64,000 nt of DNA from Ruminococcus sp. OA3 (GTDB taxonomy: Bacteria > Bacillota > Clostridia > Lachnospirales > Lachnospiraceae). This document shows positions 1 to 7,904 of this stretch, one piece after another (the stretch's first letter is position 1; the number at the start of each line of letters is the position of its first letter). Position numbers and translations under genes: made by a program. Below the pieces are notes generated by a model. It had not been told where the DNA came from and searched no databases. It saw nothing but the letters and a program-made list of their open reading frames with translations. The stretch lies in NCBI RefSeq assembly GCF_022440845.1, contig NZ_JAKNTO010000001.1:3348001-3412000 (forward strand), in the 5' to 3' direction.

Positions 1-812
1 GCCTTTTCCTCTTCTTTTTTTGCCACCGGACTTCTGTACACGTAAGTGAACATCAGAGAGCGCAGCGTCTTCATTGCATCCTCTTTATCCGGCGACATCA
101 TGATTCTGTCTTTTCCATAACTGTTGATCACAATATCGTGAATCAGCGAATTGAGCCGCTCCCTTGTGGAGCCGCCGAGAACAACCCTGATCGTGATGGG
201 AATATTATCCTCACTGATGATTCCGGCGCGTTCCGCATCATCCATATCGTGATGGATATAGGAAATCTTGTCACAGAGCCTCACGACCTGCCCTTCCAGC
301 GTATTCGGTTTGCCCGCCGTTCTGTGATTCAAAATGCCGTCCCTCACCTCCCAGGTCAGGTTCAGGCCCTTTCCTTCCTTTTCCAGAAGTTCCACGACCC
401 GGACACTCTGACGGTAATGTGCAAAACCCTCCGGACACACCGCATCAAGTGCAGCCTCCCCGGCATGCCCAAACGGTGTATGGCCCAGATCATGACCAAG
501 TGCGATCGCCTCAACCAGGTCCTCATTCAGTTCCAGCGCCTTCGCGATTGTCCTCGCCGTCTGTGAAACCTCCAGCGTATGAGTCAACCGGGTCCGGTAA
601 TGATCCCCCTGGGGTGCAAGAAATACCTGTGTCTTATCCTTCAGCCTGCGGAACGCCTTGGAGTGCAGAATACGGTCACGGTCTCTCTGATAGACGGTCC
701 GAATGTCACATTCTGCCTCCGGCCTCTCACGTCCTTTCGACTCTCTGCTGTGAGATGCATAGGCACTGAGTTCCTTATATTCTTTTTCTTCAAAGATCTC
801 CCGAATTGTCAT
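1..812 (-). CDS. dgt: Deoxyguanosinetriphosphate triphosphohydrolase-like protein (partial, C-terminus off the window)
   Basis: HD-superfamily dNTP triphosphohydrolase, a family that cleaves dNTPs to deoxynucleoside plus triphosphate. The reading frame is open from the ATG at 812 to base 1, giving about 270 residues. Metal-binding HD elements appear in order: the RLTHTLEV His, LGHDLGHTPFGH with the HD pair, and a later Asp in LCDKISYIHHDMDD. The N-terminal RTVYQRDRDRILHSKAFRRL stretch is typical of the bacterial dGTPase-like type 2 group. A GGAGGG ribosome site precedes the start. The 3' end is cut by the window edge. In Clostridia this gene often lies upstream of dnaG-rpoD, which cannot be seen here. 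Family call is secure; the preferred nucleotide is not known. Confidence 0.93.
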   Translation of the reverse strand, partial: MTIREIFEEKEYKELSAYASHSRESKGRERPEAECDIRTVYQRDRDRILHSKAFRRLKDKTQVFLAPQGDHYRTRLTHTLEVSQTARTIAKALELNEDLVEAIALGHDLGHTPFGHAGEAALDAVCPEGFAHYRQSVRVVELLEKEGKGLNLTWEVRDGILNHRTAGKPNTLEGQVVRLCDKISYIHHDMDDAERAGIISEDNIPITIRVVLGGSTRERLNSLIHDIVINSYGKDRIMMSPDKEDAMKTLRSLMFTYVYRSPVAKKEEEK

Positions 813-936
813 CGCAGCCCTCCATCGTAAATGACAAAATGTCTTCTATAAGTATTATTCTGCGCGAATCGGTGATTTCCTTTTTATTTTCTCAGGAAGT
901 TAAATACAAAGTTTCATTGATTGACAGCATCCGCAC

Positions 937-1635
937 TCAAGTGCCGAGCATTCCTGCAACGACCGGCGCTGTGATCACCGTAAGAATACCGCTTACGACA
1001 ATCGCCAGAGAACTCATGGCTCCCTGTACCTCTCCCAGTTCCAGTGCCTTTGTCGTTCCAATGGCATGTGCAGACGCACCGAGGGCCAGTCCCTGAGCAA
1101 CTGGATTTTTAATATGGAACAGCCTGAACACAAGGCTGGCCACGATTGCCCCGATCACACCGGTGATGATCACTGCTGCTACCGTAACCGGCGAAATTCC
1201 TCCGATTTCTTCCGAAATTCCAATAGCGATCGCTGTCGTGATGGATTTTGGCAGCAAAGAACGGCACAGTGTCTCATCAATGCGCAGCATACTGCACATT
1301 CCAATCACCAGCAGCATTGTCGCTGCACAGCCCGCGATCAGTCCACAGGTGACTGCGATCCAGTACTCCCTGATAATGCGTATCTGACGGTACAAAGGCA
1401 GCGCCAGACAGACGGTTGCCGGTGTAAGCAGATACGTCAGATAGTCAGCACCGCGGTTGAAATCTTCATACGGGATATTCGCCGCACAGAGAATCGCGAT
1501 GATGATGATAATGGATATCAGCAGGGGATTAAAGATGCTGAACTTAAATTTTTGTTTAATCTTGACTCCTGCGAAATAAGTGATCAGGCTTAAAAAGAAA
1601 CCAAAATATACCGAGTCGGTAAATACACTGCTCAT
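937..1635 (-). CDS. lrgB: LrgB/CidB family membrane protein
   Basis: Predicted 232-residue polytopic membrane protein of the LrgB family, partner of the holin-like LrgA and linked in other Firmicutes to control of murein hydrolase activity, overflow metabolism and cell lysis. Family signs are the YFAGVKIKQKF start region, the LLPKSITTAIAIGISEEIGG signature around residues 125-145, and the C-terminal GLALGASAHAIGTTKALELGE segment. The ATG at 1635 follows GGAGGAAGAAAGG and overlaps the lrgA stop, so the two are translationally coupled. An upstream in-frame extension reads into lrgA and is not used. The regulator LytSR is not in the window. Confidence 0.92.
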   Translation of the reverse strand: MSSVFTDSVYFGFFLSLITYFAGVKIKQKFKFSIFNPLLISIIIIIAILCAANIPYEDFNRGADYLTYLLTPATVCLALPLYRQIRIIREYWIAVTCGLIAGCAATMLLVIGMCSMLRIDETLCRSLLPKSITTAIAIGISEEIGGISPVTVAAVIITGVIGAIVASLVFRLFHIKNPVAQGLALGASAHAIGTTKALELGEVQGAMSSLAIVVSGILTVITAPVVAGMLGT

Positions 1636-1997
1636 CCTTTCTTCCTCCGTCTTCCTGTCAATGCCATCACGCCCTGGACAGTAGCCCCGGTGACTCCCAT
1701 GACGAGAACAGTGGTAAGCAGAACCACTGCTGTAAATGGCAGGATGCTGTCCGATATACTCGTATAGTGATCGATAATACCGACACCCGGCCCGATAAAC
1801 ATCACCGGCATGACAGCCAGCAGCCACTCAGCAGTCTCAGCGATCTGCTCTTCTCTGATTACATGGAGACACAGGCACAAAAATAAAAGTGCCATACCAT
1901 ATACGCTGGCGGGCACCGGCAGCGGTATCAGAATATGCAGCATTTCCCCGGCAAAGGTAATACTGCCAATGATCAGAATTTGCCGCAGATATTTCAT
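1632..1997 (-). CDS. lrgA: CidA/LrgA family holin-like protein
   Basis: A 121-residue, four-helix membrane protein of the CidA/LrgA family. The LPVPASVYGMALLFLCL segment near residues 26-42 and the MPVMFIGPGVGIIDHY segment near residues 63-78 are family hallmarks. Such proteins are thought to form holin-like or small-metabolite channels with LrgB. It has a good ribosome site (GAGGAG, about 8 bases before ATG) and is first in the two-gene lrgAB operon, transcribed divergently from ldh. In several Firmicutes lrgAB takes part in pyruvate uptake or overflow metabolism, so sitting head to head with lactate dehydrogenase may matter, but that is inference. Confidence 0.92.
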   Translation of the reverse strand: MKYLRQILIIGSITFAGEMLHILIPLPVPASVYGMALLFLCLCLHVIREEQIAETAEWLLAVMPVMFIGPGVGIIDHYTSISDSILPFTAVVLLTTVLVMGVTGATVQGVMALTGRRRKKG

Positions 1998-2123
1998 GTT
2001 AAATCACTCCTCACTGTTTTATGCTCCTTGAGTATACTGCGATATATTAAAAAAATCCATAATTTTTTATAAACTGCAATTATGGTAATTTCTTTCGCTT
2101 TCTCCAGTAAGACAAGATTTCGA

Positions 2124-2152
2124 TTGTATTTCTCTACTTTTTACGTTATAAT
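2124..2152 (+). promoter_or_regulatory. Sigma-A promoter of ldh
   Basis: TTGTAT (2124-2129), 17-base spacer, TATAAT (2147-2152). The predicted start near 2159 gives a leader of about 190 bases before ldh. The rest of the 1998-2347 gap is AT-rich. A weaker TATACT in the opposite direction near 2033 may serve lrgAB. Confidence 0.7.
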
Positions 2153-2172
2153 AATACTCGAATTGTACGATA

Positions 2173-2190
2173 TTGTGCTTTTTTTAACAA
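2173..2190 (+). promoter_or_regulatory. Putative Rex (NADH/NAD redox repressor) operator
   Basis: Eighteen bases beginning TTGT and ending TTAACAA fit the Rex consensus TTGTTAANNNNTTAACAA: the right half is perfect, the left half matches the first four bases only. It starts 20 bases downstream of the -10 box, just past the expected transcription start, where a repressor would block ldh. Rex control of fermentative dehydrogenases is established in Firmicutes; its use here is inferred. Confidence 0.5.
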
Positions 2191-2347
2191 AAAATGCCAG
2201 TAATATATAGAAAATGCACATGTGTGTATATTTCAAATAATTATATTTCTTTGAAAAACAGAGAAAATTTGGACTTTTTTGTTGGATCAGCACATAAGAT
2301 TACCCACAACATGAAACAAACAACATCAGAAAGGGAATAAAACGAAA

Positions 2348-3289
2348 ATGGCAAAGAAGAGAAAAGACAAGATAGTAGTAATCGGCGCTGGAAACGTAGG
2401 TGAAACAATCGCCTATACACTGATGATCCGTGAGCTCGCAAACGAGATCGTACTGATCGACCTGAATGAAAAACGTGCACAGGGAAGTGCCCTGGATATT
2501 GCTCACGGTACTGCATTTTATGATCAGATCACGGTTCGTTCCGGCGGTTATGAAGAGTGTGCCGATGCAAACCTTATCATCATATCAGCAGGTGTAGGAA
2601 GAAAGCCAGGTCAGACACGCCTGGAACTGGCTAAGACAAATATCTCTATCGCTACAAGCATCGCGAGAAGCATCATGGAATATGCGGACAATCCACTTCT
2701 TCTGGTTGTATCCAATCCAGTGGATATCCTCACAATGGCTATCCAGAAGGAAACCGGTCTTCCGCCTTCACGCGTTATCGGAACAGGAACCTCTCTCGAT
2801 ACCGCACGTCTGCGTTATCTGATCGCCAGAGAATGTGGTGTCAGCATCAGTGATGTCTGCGCATACGTACTCGGCGAACACGGAGACAGCCAGGTTTCCT
2901 TATGGAGCCGTGTCCGTATCGGAGGTATTTCCCTGACAGGATTCACCAGCCAGCTCGGCATCAAACTTGATTACAAGGCAATTTCCATGGAAGCCAAAGA
3001 CTCCGGGGCTGAGATCATCGCGGAAAAAGGCGCTACCTACAACGGTGTGGCAATGGCTACCTCCAGGATCGTGGAAGCTATTGTTAAAAATGAACATGCT
3101 GTACTCGCAGTATCCCACGTACTCGGCGAAGAATTCGGCGACTGGGAAGGTGTTGCAATCAGTGTTCCGTGTATCGTCAATGAAGACGGTATTAAACAGG
3201 TGGTAAATATTAATATGGAAGATTACGAAAAAGCTGCATTAAACCGCTCTGCGGAGACCATGCAGGAGTTCTGGAATAATGTAATGTAA
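2348..3289 (+). CDS. ldh: L-lactate dehydrogenase
   Basis: NAD-dependent L-lactate dehydrogenase of 313 residues, reducing pyruvate to lactate and regenerating NAD+ in fermentation. The N-terminal Rossmann motif GAGNVGETIA lies near residues 13-22, followed by Asp in LIDLNEKRAQG for NAD specificity. The substrate loop has GQTRLEL. Catalytic residues are in LDTARLRYLIA (Arg) and GEHGDSQ (His). The LDH signature, rather than a malate dehydrogenase one, is indicated by Gln before Thr-Arg in the specificity loop. An AAAGGG site precedes the ATG by about 12 bases. A hairpin downstream (3301-3328) lacks a T-run on this strand. Confidence 0.95.
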   Translation: MAKKRKDKIVVIGAGNVGETIAYTLMIRELANEIVLIDLNEKRAQGSALDIAHGTAFYDQITVRSGGYEECADANLIIISAGVGRKPGQTRLELAKTNISIATSIARSIMEYADNPLLLVVSNPVDILTMAIQKETGLPPSRVIGTGTSLDTARLRYLIARECGVSISDVCAYVLGEHGDSQVSLWSRVRIGGISLTGFTSQLGIKLDYKAISMEAKDSGAEIIAEKGATYNGVAMATSRIVEAIVKNEHAVLAVSHVLGEEFGDWEGVAISVPCIVNEDGIKQVVNINMEDYEKAALNRSAETMQEFWNNVM

Positions 3290-3360
3290 GAATTTATCTG
3301 CGGGACCGTTTCACAGACGGTTCCGCGAAAATAAAAAACAAAAAAATCTTGTAAAAGTTA

Positions 3361-3389
3361 TTGACAAATTCTGCAATATCATTTATAAT
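3361..3389 (+). promoter_or_regulatory. Perfect-consensus promoter of the tRNA gene
   Basis: TTGACA (3361-3366), exactly 17 bases, TATAAT (3384-3389). Both hexamers match consensus, as expected for a stable-RNA gene. Predicted start is near 3396, about 38 bases before the mature tRNA. Confidence 0.9.
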
Positions 3390-3433
3390 TTTCACTGTTG
3401 GCGCTTGAGCGATACGCGCTGAAAACAAAACAG

Positions 3434-3517
3434 GCGGGAGTGCTGGAATTGGCAGACAGGCTAGACTAAGGATCTAGTGGTTGTATGATCGTGTGGGTTC
3501 AAGTCCCATCTCCCGCA
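3434..3517 (+). tRNA. tRNA-Leu, anticodon AAG
   Basis: An 84-base class II tRNA with a long variable arm. The acceptor stem GCGGGAG (3434-3440) pairs with CTCCCGC (3510-3516), with A73 as discriminator; CCA is not encoded. The anticodon stem CTAGA/TCTAG (3461-3465, 3473-3477) closes a seven-base loop in which positions 34-36 are A-A-G (3468-3470). The T arm carries GGTTCAAGTCC. A34 would normally be deaminated to inosine by TadA to read CUU, CUC and CUA. It stands alone, with its own promoter and terminator. Confidence 0.95.
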
Positions 3518-3522
3518 GTACA

Positions 3523-3557
3523 AAAACCCTGTATTCGAAACGAATACAGGGTTTTTT
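3523..3557 (+). terminator. Intrinsic terminator of the tRNA
   Basis: Fifteen-base stem (AAAACCCTGTATTCG with its complement) around an AAA loop, ending in a run of six T. The 5' end of the stem begins six bases after the tRNA. Confidence 0.95.
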
Positions 3558-3636
3558 ATGCTGCAAACACAAAAACGCCGGACAAAAGGGCCTTCTGCTG
3601 CATATACTAAACCAACGGTTAACTATGGAGGCAATT

Positions 3637-4902
3637 ATGAACTTTCCCACGATGCAGGCCATGCAGCAGGAATCCCTGTCCAGAGGCGGACTTCAGATCA
3701 CTGTCAATGCTGCACTTCAAAACCGCCCGATCGCAAACGCCACGATCAGAATTTCCTATACCGGGGAACCGGATCAGGTGATCGAAGAGGTACAGACGGA
3801 TTCTCTCGGCCAGACACCTGTTCTGGAACTCCCGACACCCCCGCTGGAATACAGTCTGGAGCCCCAGCCGAATCAGCCTTATTCAGAATACAACCTGACC
3901 ATCCGCGCCGAGGGATATGAACCTGTAGAGATCAGCGGCACGGAACTTCTTCCGGATGTCGTCTCTGTCCAGCCCGTGCGCATGCAGCCCTCACAGCAGA
4001 TAGATGACTACAGGCTGATCGTGATCCCCGCGCACACTCTTTTCGGAGACTATCCTCCCAAAATACCCGAGGATGAAATAAAACCGATGGACGAAACGGG
4101 AGAAATCGTCCTGAGCCGTGTTGTGGTGCCGGAATTCGTCGTGGTCCATGACGGCGCTCCTGATGATCCAACAGCTCAGAATTATTATGTCCGTTACCGG
4201 GACTATATAAAAAATGTAGCCTGCAGTGAAATCTACGCAACGTGGCCTACCGACACCATACGCGCCAATGTGCTTGCCATTATGTCATTCACCCTGAACC
4301 GAGTCTACACAGAATGGTACCGCAACAAAGGCTATGATTTCACGATCACGTCATCGACGGCGTTTGATCACAAATGGATCTACGGCAGAAATATTTTCGA
4401 CGATATCTCTGGCATCGTCGACGAAGTGTTTGCCAATTACCTGTCCAGACCAAATGTTCGCCAGCCCATCCTGACACAATACTGCGACGGCCAGCGGGTT
4501 CAATGCCCGAATGCCATGACCCAGTGGGGTTCCAAGTACCTGGGGGATCAGGGATATTCGACAATCGATATCCTTCGATACTATTACGGCGAAGACATAT
4601 ACATCAATACTGCCGAAGAAATCTCGGGGGTTCCCTCCTCCTGGCCGGGATACAATCTGACGATCGGAGCCAGCGGAGATAAAGTGCTGCAGATGCAGGA
4701 ACAGCTGAACACGATCGCAGAAGTCTATACGGCGATACCGCCTGTCATCATCGACGGCATTTACGGCGAGAACACACAGGAAGCAGTGGAAGTCTTTCAG
4801 CGAACATTCCGGCTGCCCGTGACGGGAATCGTTGATTATGCGACGTGGTATAAGATTCAGGAAATTTTTGTAGGTGTCACCAGGATAGCAGAATTAAATT
4901 AG
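3637..4902 (+). CDS. SleC-like spore cortex/peptidoglycan protein (SpoIID-like domain plus PG-binding domain)
   Basis: A 421-residue protein resembling clostridial spore cortex-lytic enzyme SleC in length and layout. Residues about 15-115 form a beta-rich, carboxypeptidase-regulatory-like domain. Residues about 170-330 resemble a SpoIID lytic transglycosylase: DYIKNVACSEIYATWP includes the Glu expected at the active site. The C-terminal 75 residues are a peptidoglycan-binding domain (GASGDKVLQMQEQL, then GIYGENTQEAVEVFQ). The start was chosen at the ATG following GGAGGCAATT; longer readings run into the tRNA terminator. No signal peptide is seen, which fits mother-cell expression with pro-form processing. 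No Csp protease gene is nearby. The precise function is inferred from domains. Confidence 0.8.
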   Translation: MNFPTMQAMQQESLSRGGLQITVNAALQNRPIANATIRISYTGEPDQVIEEVQTDSLGQTPVLELPTPPLEYSLEPQPNQPYSEYNLTIRAEGYEPVEISGTELLPDVVSVQPVRMQPSQQIDDYRLIVIPAHTLFGDYPPKIPEDEIKPMDETGEIVLSRVVVPEFVVVHDGAPDDPTAQNYYVRYRDYIKNVACSEIYATWPTDTIRANVLAIMSFTLNRVYTEWYRNKGYDFTITSSTAFDHKWIYGRNIFDDISGIVDEVFANYLSRPNVRQPILTQYCDGQRVQCPNAMTQWGSKYLGDQGYSTIDILRYYYGEDIYINTAEEISGVPSSWPGYNLTIGASGDKVLQMQEQLNTIAEVYTAIPPVIIDGIYGENTQEAVEVFQRTFRLPVTGIVDYATWYKIQEIFVGVTRIAELN

Positions 4903-4928
4903 ACGAAGCGGAATGCCGGATATCATTT

Positions 4929-4970
4929 GAGCCCGAGCGCAGCTTAAAGCTGCTCTCAGGCTCTTTCTCG
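4929..4970. terminator. Hairpin terminator between convergent genes
   Basis: GAGCC...GGCTC hairpin (4929-4963) with an inner GCAGC/GCTGC stem and TTAA loop, followed by TTTCTC on the plus strand. It lies between the stops of the SleC-like gene and the UPF0303 gene. Confidence 0.6.
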
Positions 4971-4981
4971 TCATTCAGCCG

Positions 4982-5443
4982 TTAAAACCACTTCTGCAGT
5001 GCATCGATGATGACCTGATGGTCCTCCAGGTGCGGAAGACCGGATACGGCTATCGCGCCCACCACACCCACATTTTTTATGGTAAGAGGAAATCCGCCGC
5101 CACACATTGCAAAATCCATAGGATCGAGGCGCTCACCCTCCAGTGTGATGCCTTTTAGCTCAAAGTCGGCATAGACATGCAGGGACGATTTGTGAAACTG
5201 CGTGACCAGATTTATTTTACGGTCCAGCCACTGTGTGTTATGCCTTGTCGCCCCCTCAGTCACAAATTGAAACACCTTCAGCCCGTTCAGAACAATGCCG
5301 ACAGCAACGCCGCCGTCGAATTGCTTCGCTGCATCGATCAGCATTTCTCCCAGACGCCAGGCGTCATCTCTCGAAAAGGAAGGAAACTGATATTCCGCCT
5401 CCTGCTCCTTGCATTTTTTCTGCAGTTCTTTCAAGTCTTCCAT
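4982..5443 (-). CDS. UPF0303 / heme-degrading-domain (GlcG-HbpS-like) family protein
   Basis: A 153-residue soluble protein of the UPF0303 family (GlcG/HbpS-like fold). Features are the conserved QFHKSSLHVYADFELKG segment and the C-terminal glycine-rich GGFPLTIKNVGVVGAIAVSG with LPHLEDH, typical of this fold. Molecular function is not established; heme-degrading labels come from distant relatives. The ATG at 5443 has AGAGG seven bases upstream, while an ATG at 5461 has no ribosome site. It closes the rseP operon, with its start 18 bases after the rseP stop. Confidence 0.8.
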   Translation of the reverse strand: MEDLKELQKKCKEQEAEYQFPSFSRDDAWRLGEMLIDAAKQFDGGVAVGIVLNGLKVFQFVTEGATRHNTQWLDRKINLVTQFHKSSLHVYADFELKGITLEGERLDPMDFAMCGGGFPLTIKNVGVVGAIAVSGLPHLEDHQVIIDALQKWF

Positions 5444-5460
5444 ATAACAACCTCTTTTCA

Positions 5461-6765
5461 TTAGAATAGTCTCGTAATATCATGAAATGTCACATAAACC
5501 ATCAGTGCCAGCAAAAGCATCAGCCCCACAAAATGGATCATTCCCTCCGTTTCCCGCCGGATCCCTTTTCCGCGGACCGCTTCTATGACCAGAAAGACAA
5601 GACGTCCTCCATCCAGCGCCGGTATCGGAAGCAGGTTCATAATACCCAGGTTTGCCGACAGCAGGATCATGATATTGAACATACTCAGCCATGTGATCAG
5701 CGCACCTTCCGATTTACTGTCTTCATACGTATCCCCGATGACATTCACCACACCGACAGGACCTGACATATCATTGACCGTAACCTTGCCGGTAACCAGC
5801 ATTCCAAGACTTTGTACCGTCGTCTTGATCCAGTATTTCACTTCAATGGCACCGTATTTTATAATGCCGGGCAGATTTGTCTTTTCACGTGCCATATTAT
5901 AATAAAATCCAAGGCTTACATTGGTATGTGTGACGGGAACGACCTCCGCGCTCTTCTCTTTTCCGTCGCGTTCATACGTCAGTGTAACCGGCTGGTCTTC
6001 GAGTGGATGTTCCTCAAAGTACGCCGCCAGCTCCTCTCCGCTGGCCACGTTCGTGCCATCCACCGACGTGATGATATCTCCGGCCAGCATGCCTGCTTTG
6101 TGAAGCGGAAGATTCAGCGTTATCGAAGTCACCTGTGCAGGGTTGTTATCCGCCACATAATTAAATCCAAGCATGTAACGCGTCTGATGATATGGCTGAT
6201 AGGAAATCTCAAGCTCCTCACCGTCCCGTTCAACCTGAAGCGTCATAGGCTCGTTTTTCAGCCCTTTAAAAGTCTCATAATTATAAATCTCCCGTCCGAC
6301 ATCGATATTGCTTCCGTTGATCTCTTTAATGATGTCTCCCTCGAGCAGTCCTGCTTCCTGAGCAGGAGAGCCCTCCGGAAATCCGATAATCTCTGCCGGA
6401 TCATATCCGACGATCCCGATCACAATGACCGCGAGAACAAAGGCCAGGATAAAGTTAAATACCGGTCCTGCCAGAACCACGCTGATCCGTCCCCAGACCG
6501 GGGCATGGTTAAAGGAACCCTCTTCATCATCTTCTCCGTCCTCACCTTTCATCATACAGGAACCGCCAAACGGGAACAGTTTCAGAGAATACCTCGTCGT
6601 CCCCCTGGTAAATCCAAAAAGCCGCGGACCCATGCCCAGCGAAAATTCTTCTACCACAATTTTGTTTTTCTTAGCCAGTAAAAAATGGCCCAGTTCGTGA
6701 AACAGTATCAGAATACTGAAAATCACGATCGCTATGAAAATCTTAATATTACCACCTGCTTTCAA
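5461..6765 (-). CDS. rseP: RIP metalloprotease RseP (site-2 protease)
   Basis: Intramembrane zinc protease of up to 434 residues. HELGH near residue 23 supplies the zinc ligands and catalytic Glu, and LDGGRLVF near residue 380 is the second site-2-protease motif. Two PDZ-like domains span roughly residues 125-280. It normally cleaves anti-sigma factors or signal peptide remnants within the membrane. Genes upstream are dxr and cdsA, the usual order. The start is uncertain: the longest reading uses TTG at 6765 inside the dxr end; homologues would align better with a start at the AUU codon at 6747, which has AGGTGG just upstream; no ATG is available in the right place. Confidence 0.9.
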   Translation of the reverse strand: MKAGGNIKIFIAIVIFSILILFHELGHFLLAKKNKIVVEEFSLGMGPRLFGFTRGTTRYSLKLFPFGGSCMMKGEDGEDDEEGSFNHAPVWGRISVVLAGPVFNFILAFVLAVIVIGIVGYDPAEIIGFPEGSPAQEAGLLEGDIIKEINGSNIDVGREIYNYETFKGLKNEPMTLQVERDGEELEISYQPYHQTRYMLGFNYVADNNPAQVTSITLNLPLHKAGMLAGDIITSVDGTNVASGEELAAYFEEHPLEDQPVTLTYERDGKEKSAEVVPVTHTNVSLGFYYNMAREKTNLPGIIKYGAIEVKYWIKTTVQSLGMLVTGKVTVNDMSGPVGVVNVIGDTYEDSKSEGALITWLSMFNIMILLSANLGIMNLLPIPALDGGRLVFLVIEAVRGKGIRRETEGMIHFVGLMLLLALMVYVTFHDITRLF

Positions 6766-7891
6766 TCCATTCGTAAGTCATTTGTTCTGCTGCAAGGATC
6801 TCCTCAATATCCGGATGTACCATAACCTGATGTCTGTTCATAGCTTCTTCGATAATTTCATAAATATCCAGAAAACGTATCTGACGCCGTAAAAATTTTG
6901 CCACGGCACGTTCATTTGCCGCATTGAATACTGTAGCCATGGTACCGCCCTCCTGTGAGGCCCGGACTGCGAGCGGAAGCCCGCGCAGTACACTGGTGTC
7001 AGGCTCCTCAAAAGTGATTTCCTTAAGCTTGCAAAAGTCAAGCCGCTCCCCCTGCAGACATCGCCGGTGCGGATAATAAAGAGCATATTGAATCGGTATC
7101 TTCATATCCGGTGTCCCGAGCTGCGCCATCACAGCACCGTCCTGAAATTCCACCATGGAGTGAATAATGCTCTGCGGCTGAACAACCACCTGTATTTCCG
7201 AAAGCTGCATATCAAACAGCCATCTTGCTTCCATCACTTCCAGACCTTTATTTACAAGTGTCGCAGAATCTATTGTTATCTTCTGTCCCATTGCCCAGTT
7301 CGGATGACGCAATGCGTCCTCTACCCGGACATGTTCCAGCTCTTCTCTGGTCTTATTGCGGAATGGTCCGCCGGATGCCGTGATGATAAGCCGGCTGACC
7401 TCCCGTGGGTCTTCTCCGTGAAGCGCCTGAAAAATAGCGCTGTGTTCGCTGTCTACCGGCAGGATGGAAACGCCGTTTTCCCTGGCGAGAGGCATGATCA
7501 GATGTCCCGCCGTCACCAGCGTCTCTTTATTTGCCAGTGCGATATCTTTTCCGGCACGAATCGCCGCAACCGTGGGCTTCAGACCGATCATACCGACAAT
7601 AGCCGTCACCAGAAGCTCCGACTCTTCCATCTGAGCCAGCGTAATCAGACCTTCCATACCGGAAAGGACCTTCACCGGAAGATCCGCCACTGCAACCCGC
7701 AGTGCACGCGCGTCCTTCTCATCCATGACAGTAGCTATTCCTGGCCTGAATTCACGAATCTGGCGTTCCAGAAGTTCTATATTCCTGCCCGCACTCAGTC
7801 CTGCCACCTCAATATCCCGGTTCTCCCGCACGACCTCAAGAGTCTGCGTGCCGATTGAGCCTGTGGAACCCAAAACTGCAATTTTTTTCAT
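6749..7891 (-). CDS. dxr: 1-deoxy-D-xylulose 5-phosphate reductoisomerase
   Basis: Second enzyme of the MEP isoprenoid pathway, converting DXP to MEP with NADPH and a divalent metal; target of fosmidomycin. The 380-residue protein begins with the nucleotide fold GSTGSIGTQTLEV. ALANKETLV and PVDSEHSAIFQ carry metal and substrate residues, and the TASGGPFR and GLEVMEARWLF segments are diagnostic. Two ATG codons are adjacent; the second (7891) is seven bases from GGAG and is preferred over 7894. It lies between cdsA and rseP with a short gap and an overlap respectively. Confidence 0.96.
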   Translation of the reverse strand: MKKIAVLGSTGSIGTQTLEVVRENRDIEVAGLSAGRNIELLERQIREFRPGIATVMDEKDARALRVAVADLPVKVLSGMEGLITLAQMEESELLVTAIVGMIGLKPTVAAIRAGKDIALANKETLVTAGHLIMPLARENGVSILPVDSEHSAIFQALHGEDPREVSRLIITASGGPFRNKTREELEHVRVEDALRHPNWAMGQKITIDSATLVNKGLEVMEARWLFDMQLSEIQVVVQPQSIIHSMVEFQDGAVMAQLGTPDMKIPIQYALYYPHRRCLQGERLDFCKLKEITFEEPDTSVLRGLPLAVRASQEGGTMATVFNAANERAVAKFLRRQIRFLDIYEIIEEAMNRHQVMVHPDIEEILAAEQMTYEWIESRW

Positions 7892-7904
7892 CATATAACT
7901 CCTT

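Noticed and set aside
3301-3328. Terminator after ldh
   Set aside because: A good hairpin exists but it is followed by an A-rich, not T-rich, stretch on the plus strand, so I did not list it as a terminator.
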